Of a stretch of 64,000 nucleotides of DNA, positions 62,196 through 64,000 are shown one piece after another; the stretch's first letter is position 1; every line of letters begins with the position of its first letter. The translations under genes were made by a program, and so were the position numbers. Origin of the DNA: Bulleidia sp. zg-1006 (GTDB lineage Bacteria > Bacillota_I > Bacilli_A > Erysipelotrichales > Erysipelotrichaceae); assembly GCF_016812035.1 (NCBI RefSeq), contig NZ_CP069178.1, positions 558,001 to 622,000 of the forward strand, in the 5' to 3' direction. The notes under the pieces are model-generated. The model was not told where the DNA came from and did not search any database. It saw only the letters and a list, made by a program, of their open reading frames with translations.

Positions 62196-62648
62196 ATGAA
62201 ACAAATTAGTGAAATCGAAGCTTTACTATCCTCAGCTCTGCAAAAACATGGCTTTGAAGTGGAAGAAGTAAAATGGATTTCCGATGAAAAGACATTACAA
62301 ATTAGTGTCAACAACTTACAAGGTGAAACGGATTTAGATGCTTGTGCTAAAGCAAACGAATGGATTTCAGAAATCTTAGATGAAAAAGATCCAATACCTG
62401 AAGAGTATAACTTAGAGGTTTGTTCTCCAGGTGCAGAAAGAGAAATCAAAGATATTCATCTCATTCAAAAAGAAACCTATGTTCATGTGGATTTTAAAGA
62501 GGCGGTTAATCAGCACCAAAGTCTTGAGGGTTATTTATCCGTAACAGAAAAGGGATATATGCTTCAATATCGTGAAAAAGCGGTTTTAAAGAAAATTGTA
62601 TTAGATGAAAAAAATATTGCGTTTATACGCCATGCAGTAAAGGTTTAG
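62196..62648 (+). CDS. rimP: Ribosome maturation factor RimP
   Basis: 150 residues: MKQISEIEALLSSALQKHGF, then the alpha/beta N-terminal domain with LEVCSPGAEREIKD (the conserved SPG block) and an SH3-like C-terminal domain. It assists 30S assembly. GGAGG at 62188-62192 supports ATG 62196. It is followed after nine bases by nusA, the standard rimP-nusA order. Confidence 0.94.
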   Translation: MKQISEIEALLSSALQKHGFEVEEVKWISDEKTLQISVNNLQGETDLDACAKANEWISEILDEKDPIPEEYNLEVCSPGAEREIKDIHLIQKETYVHVDFKEAVNQHQSLEGYLSVTEKGYMLQYREKAVLKKIVLDEKNIAFIRHAVKV

Positions 62649-62657
62649 GAGAATAAA

Positions 62658-64000
62658 ATGAAATTAGATTATAAAAAATTACTCATTGCTTTAACGGATG
62701 TGGAAGAGGAAAGAAATATTCCTCAAACTGTCATCTTAGATGCTTTAAAAGAAGCAATGGCGAAAGCTTATAAGAAGAATGAAGAATTGCCGGATATTGA
62801 TGTTGTAGCGGAAATCAATGAAAAGAAGAAATCGATTGATTTGTTTCAAAACTACGTTGTTGTAACAGATGTGGAAGATGATGAGCTGGAAATGAGCGTA
62901 GAGGAAGCACACACTTTGGATAAAAATGCACAAATTGGCGATACGGTTCGTCGTCCTGTTGAAATAGAAACCATGTCTCGTGCAGCAGCTACTTTAGCGA
63001 AGAATGTGATGCGTCAAAAGATTCGTGAAGCTGAAAAGGAAGCAGTTTATAACGAATACATTGGTCAATTACATGAAATGGTTTTTGGTACGATTGAAAG
63101 TATTAAAGATAAGTTCACTTTGGTGAATTTAGGTAAGACAACTGCTTTGATGTTAACCGGTGAACAAATCCCGGGGGAGAGGCTAAAAGAAAACCAACGC
63201 ATTAAGGTGGTTATTACAGAAGTCAACAAGGAAAGTAAAGGTGCTCAAGTGCTTGTTTCGAGAGGAGATGCGATGTTAGTGCGTCGCTTATTTGAAGCCG
63301 AAGTTCCAGAAATTTTCCAAGGGATTGTAGAAATTAAAGCCATTGCTCGAGAAGCTGGTGAACGTACGAAGATGGCTGTCTTAAGCCATAATCCAGAAGT
63401 CGATCCAATTGGGGCTTGTATTGGTCCTCGCGGAGCTCGTGTGCAAGAAATTATTAAGGAATTAAAGGGTGAAAAAGTGGATATCTTTGAATGGAGTGAA
63501 GATATTACTTCCTTAGTTCAAAACGTTTTATCACCAGCAGAAATTGATGCGGTTATTCCAAATGAAGATGGTTCTTTGATTGTTATCGTAGCAGAAGATC
63601 AATTAAGTTTAGCGATTGGTAAGCGTGGTAAGAATGCTCGTTTGGCAGTTAAATTAACCAACCGTAAGATTGATATTAAGACACGTGCTGAATTAGAGGC
63701 GAATGGAGTGAACTATGAGGCTTTAATGGAAAAGGCTAAAGAACGTAAAGAAAAGATTCAGTTAGAAGCCTTAGAAAAAATCCGCAAAGCAGAATTAGAA
63801 GCGGCTAAGTTGGCAGAAAGTAAGCGTCTTGAAACATTAGAAAAATTAAGGGCTGAAAATTCAGAAGAATTAGAACAAGAATTTTTCCCGGAGGAAATGC
63901 AAGAAGTGATGGACGATGGCTTAGTTGAAGAAGTTGATCATGTTGAAGAAACAAGTCCAGAAGTCAAGGAAGAAGAAAAGATTGAAGAAGTTGTTGTAGA
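62658..64000 (+). CDS. nusA: Transcription termination/antitermination protein NusA (partial, 3' end outside window)
   Basis: The frame is open to the window edge, giving 447 residues. The order is NusA N-terminal domain (1-125, with YKKLLIALTDVEEERNIPQT), S1 (about 135-200), KH1 and KH2 (with PIGACIGPRGARVQEIIKEL and LSLAIGKRGKNARLAV). Beyond about residue 350 an acidic, Glu-rich extension continues past the window edge, longer than the Bacillus protein. AGGAG precedes the ATG. Confidence 0.95.
   Translation, partial: MKLDYKKLLIALTDVEEERNIPQTVILDALKEAMAKAYKKNEELPDIDVVAEINEKKKSIDLFQNYVVVTDVEDDELEMSVEEAHTLDKNAQIGDTVRRPVEIETMSRAAATLAKNVMRQKIREAEKEAVYNEYIGQLHEMVFGTIESIKDKFTLVNLGKTTALMLTGEQIPGERLKENQRIKVVITEVNKESKGAQVLVSRGDAMLVRRLFEAEVPEIFQGIVEIKAIAREAGERTKMAVLSHNPEVDPIGACIGPRGARVQEIIKELKGEKVDIFEWSEDITSLVQNVLSPAEIDAVIPNEDGSLIVIVAEDQLSLAIGKRGKNARLAVKLTNRKIDIKTRAELEANGVNYEALMEKAKERKEKIQLEALEKIRKAELEAAKLAESKRLETLEKLRAENSEELEQEFFPEEMQEVMDDGLVEEVDHVEETSPEVKEEEKIEEVVV

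Noticed and set aside
1-64000. CRISPR arrays, tRNA or rRNA genes
   Set aside because: No regularly spaced repeats, no cloverleaf with CCA-type end and no rRNA motifs were recognised by eye; a tRNA could still be missed without a scan.

Overview
The window reads as chromosome of a low-GC, monoderm member of the Bacillota. EzrA, CcpA, a LytR-CpsA-Psr ligase, two T-box tRNA-synthetase leaders, a ThiI without rhodanese domain and an L27 with a cleavable N-terminal extension next to its protease Prp all point that way. No sporulation genes are seen. Gene content and style would fit an Erysipelotrichia-type bacterium, but that placement is an impression from memory. Both ends cut genes: an acyltransferase at the left edge and nusA at the right edge.

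Layout. 1-4.3 kb: surface-decoration genes (partial acyltransferase; class V aminotransferase; a cytidylyltransferase fused to a Gfo/Idh/MocA-like domain; a second acyltransferase). 4.3-24.3 kb: mostly single genes (LCP ligase, nrdI, tag, Fe-alcohol dehydrogenase, tdk, MATE pump, DUF1846 protein, pepF, AI-2E-family permease, glutathione peroxidase, ParB-like protein, RluB-type pseudouridine synthase, rqcH, a MacB-like ABC protein, gmk, cyuA, rpsD). 24.5-34.1 kb: ezrA-nifZ-thiI, trxB, rplU-prp-rpmA, obgE, ruvA-ruvB and a small membrane protein. 34.1-38.1 kb: an inserted accessory island. 38.1-49 kb: T-box-valS, ppdK, a structured non-coding stretch, rpsT, fmt, lepA, hemW, rpsO. 48.7-55.8 kb: an ABC/FtsX system and a GIY-YIG/superoxide-reductase-like reading frame lying between rpsO and pnp. 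55.8-64 kb: trmB, a lipoprotein, a disordered protein, a DUF948/YtxH-like/ccpA operon, T-box-tyrS, a decayed radical-SAM remnant, rimP and nusA.

The most interesting part is the island at about 34128-38080. It holds a 31-residue Cys-rich peptide (34764-34859, too short for ordinary gene calling), a radical SAM/SPASM maturase and an ABC exporter. This is a compact RiPP system, probably making a thioether-bridged peptide. A strong promoter precedes the peptide and a 13-bp stem-loop separates it from the maturase. The island is AT-rich, uses AGA and ATA codons unlike its neighbours, and is flanked by two 68-bp copies of an IS end. One copy belongs to a gutted transposase remnant. A 17-bp chromosomal direct repeat lets the empty site be reconstructed: the upstream small gene would then end Asn-Gln-Arg-stop just before the intact valS promoter. 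A second, broken SPASM-protein fragment after tyrS suggests an earlier radical-SAM locus that has decayed.

How the genes work together: many genes serve translation and RNA (rpsD, rplU, rpmA, rpsT, rpsO, fmt, lepA, valS, tyrS, trmB, thiI, pnp, rimP, nusA, rqcH, obgE), and several carry recognisable leaders (T-boxes; probable L21, S4 and S15 leaders). Catabolite control is suggested by a cre-like site over the promoter of the ccpA operon and another over the ppdK promoter. No tRNA, rRNA or CRISPR array was recognised.
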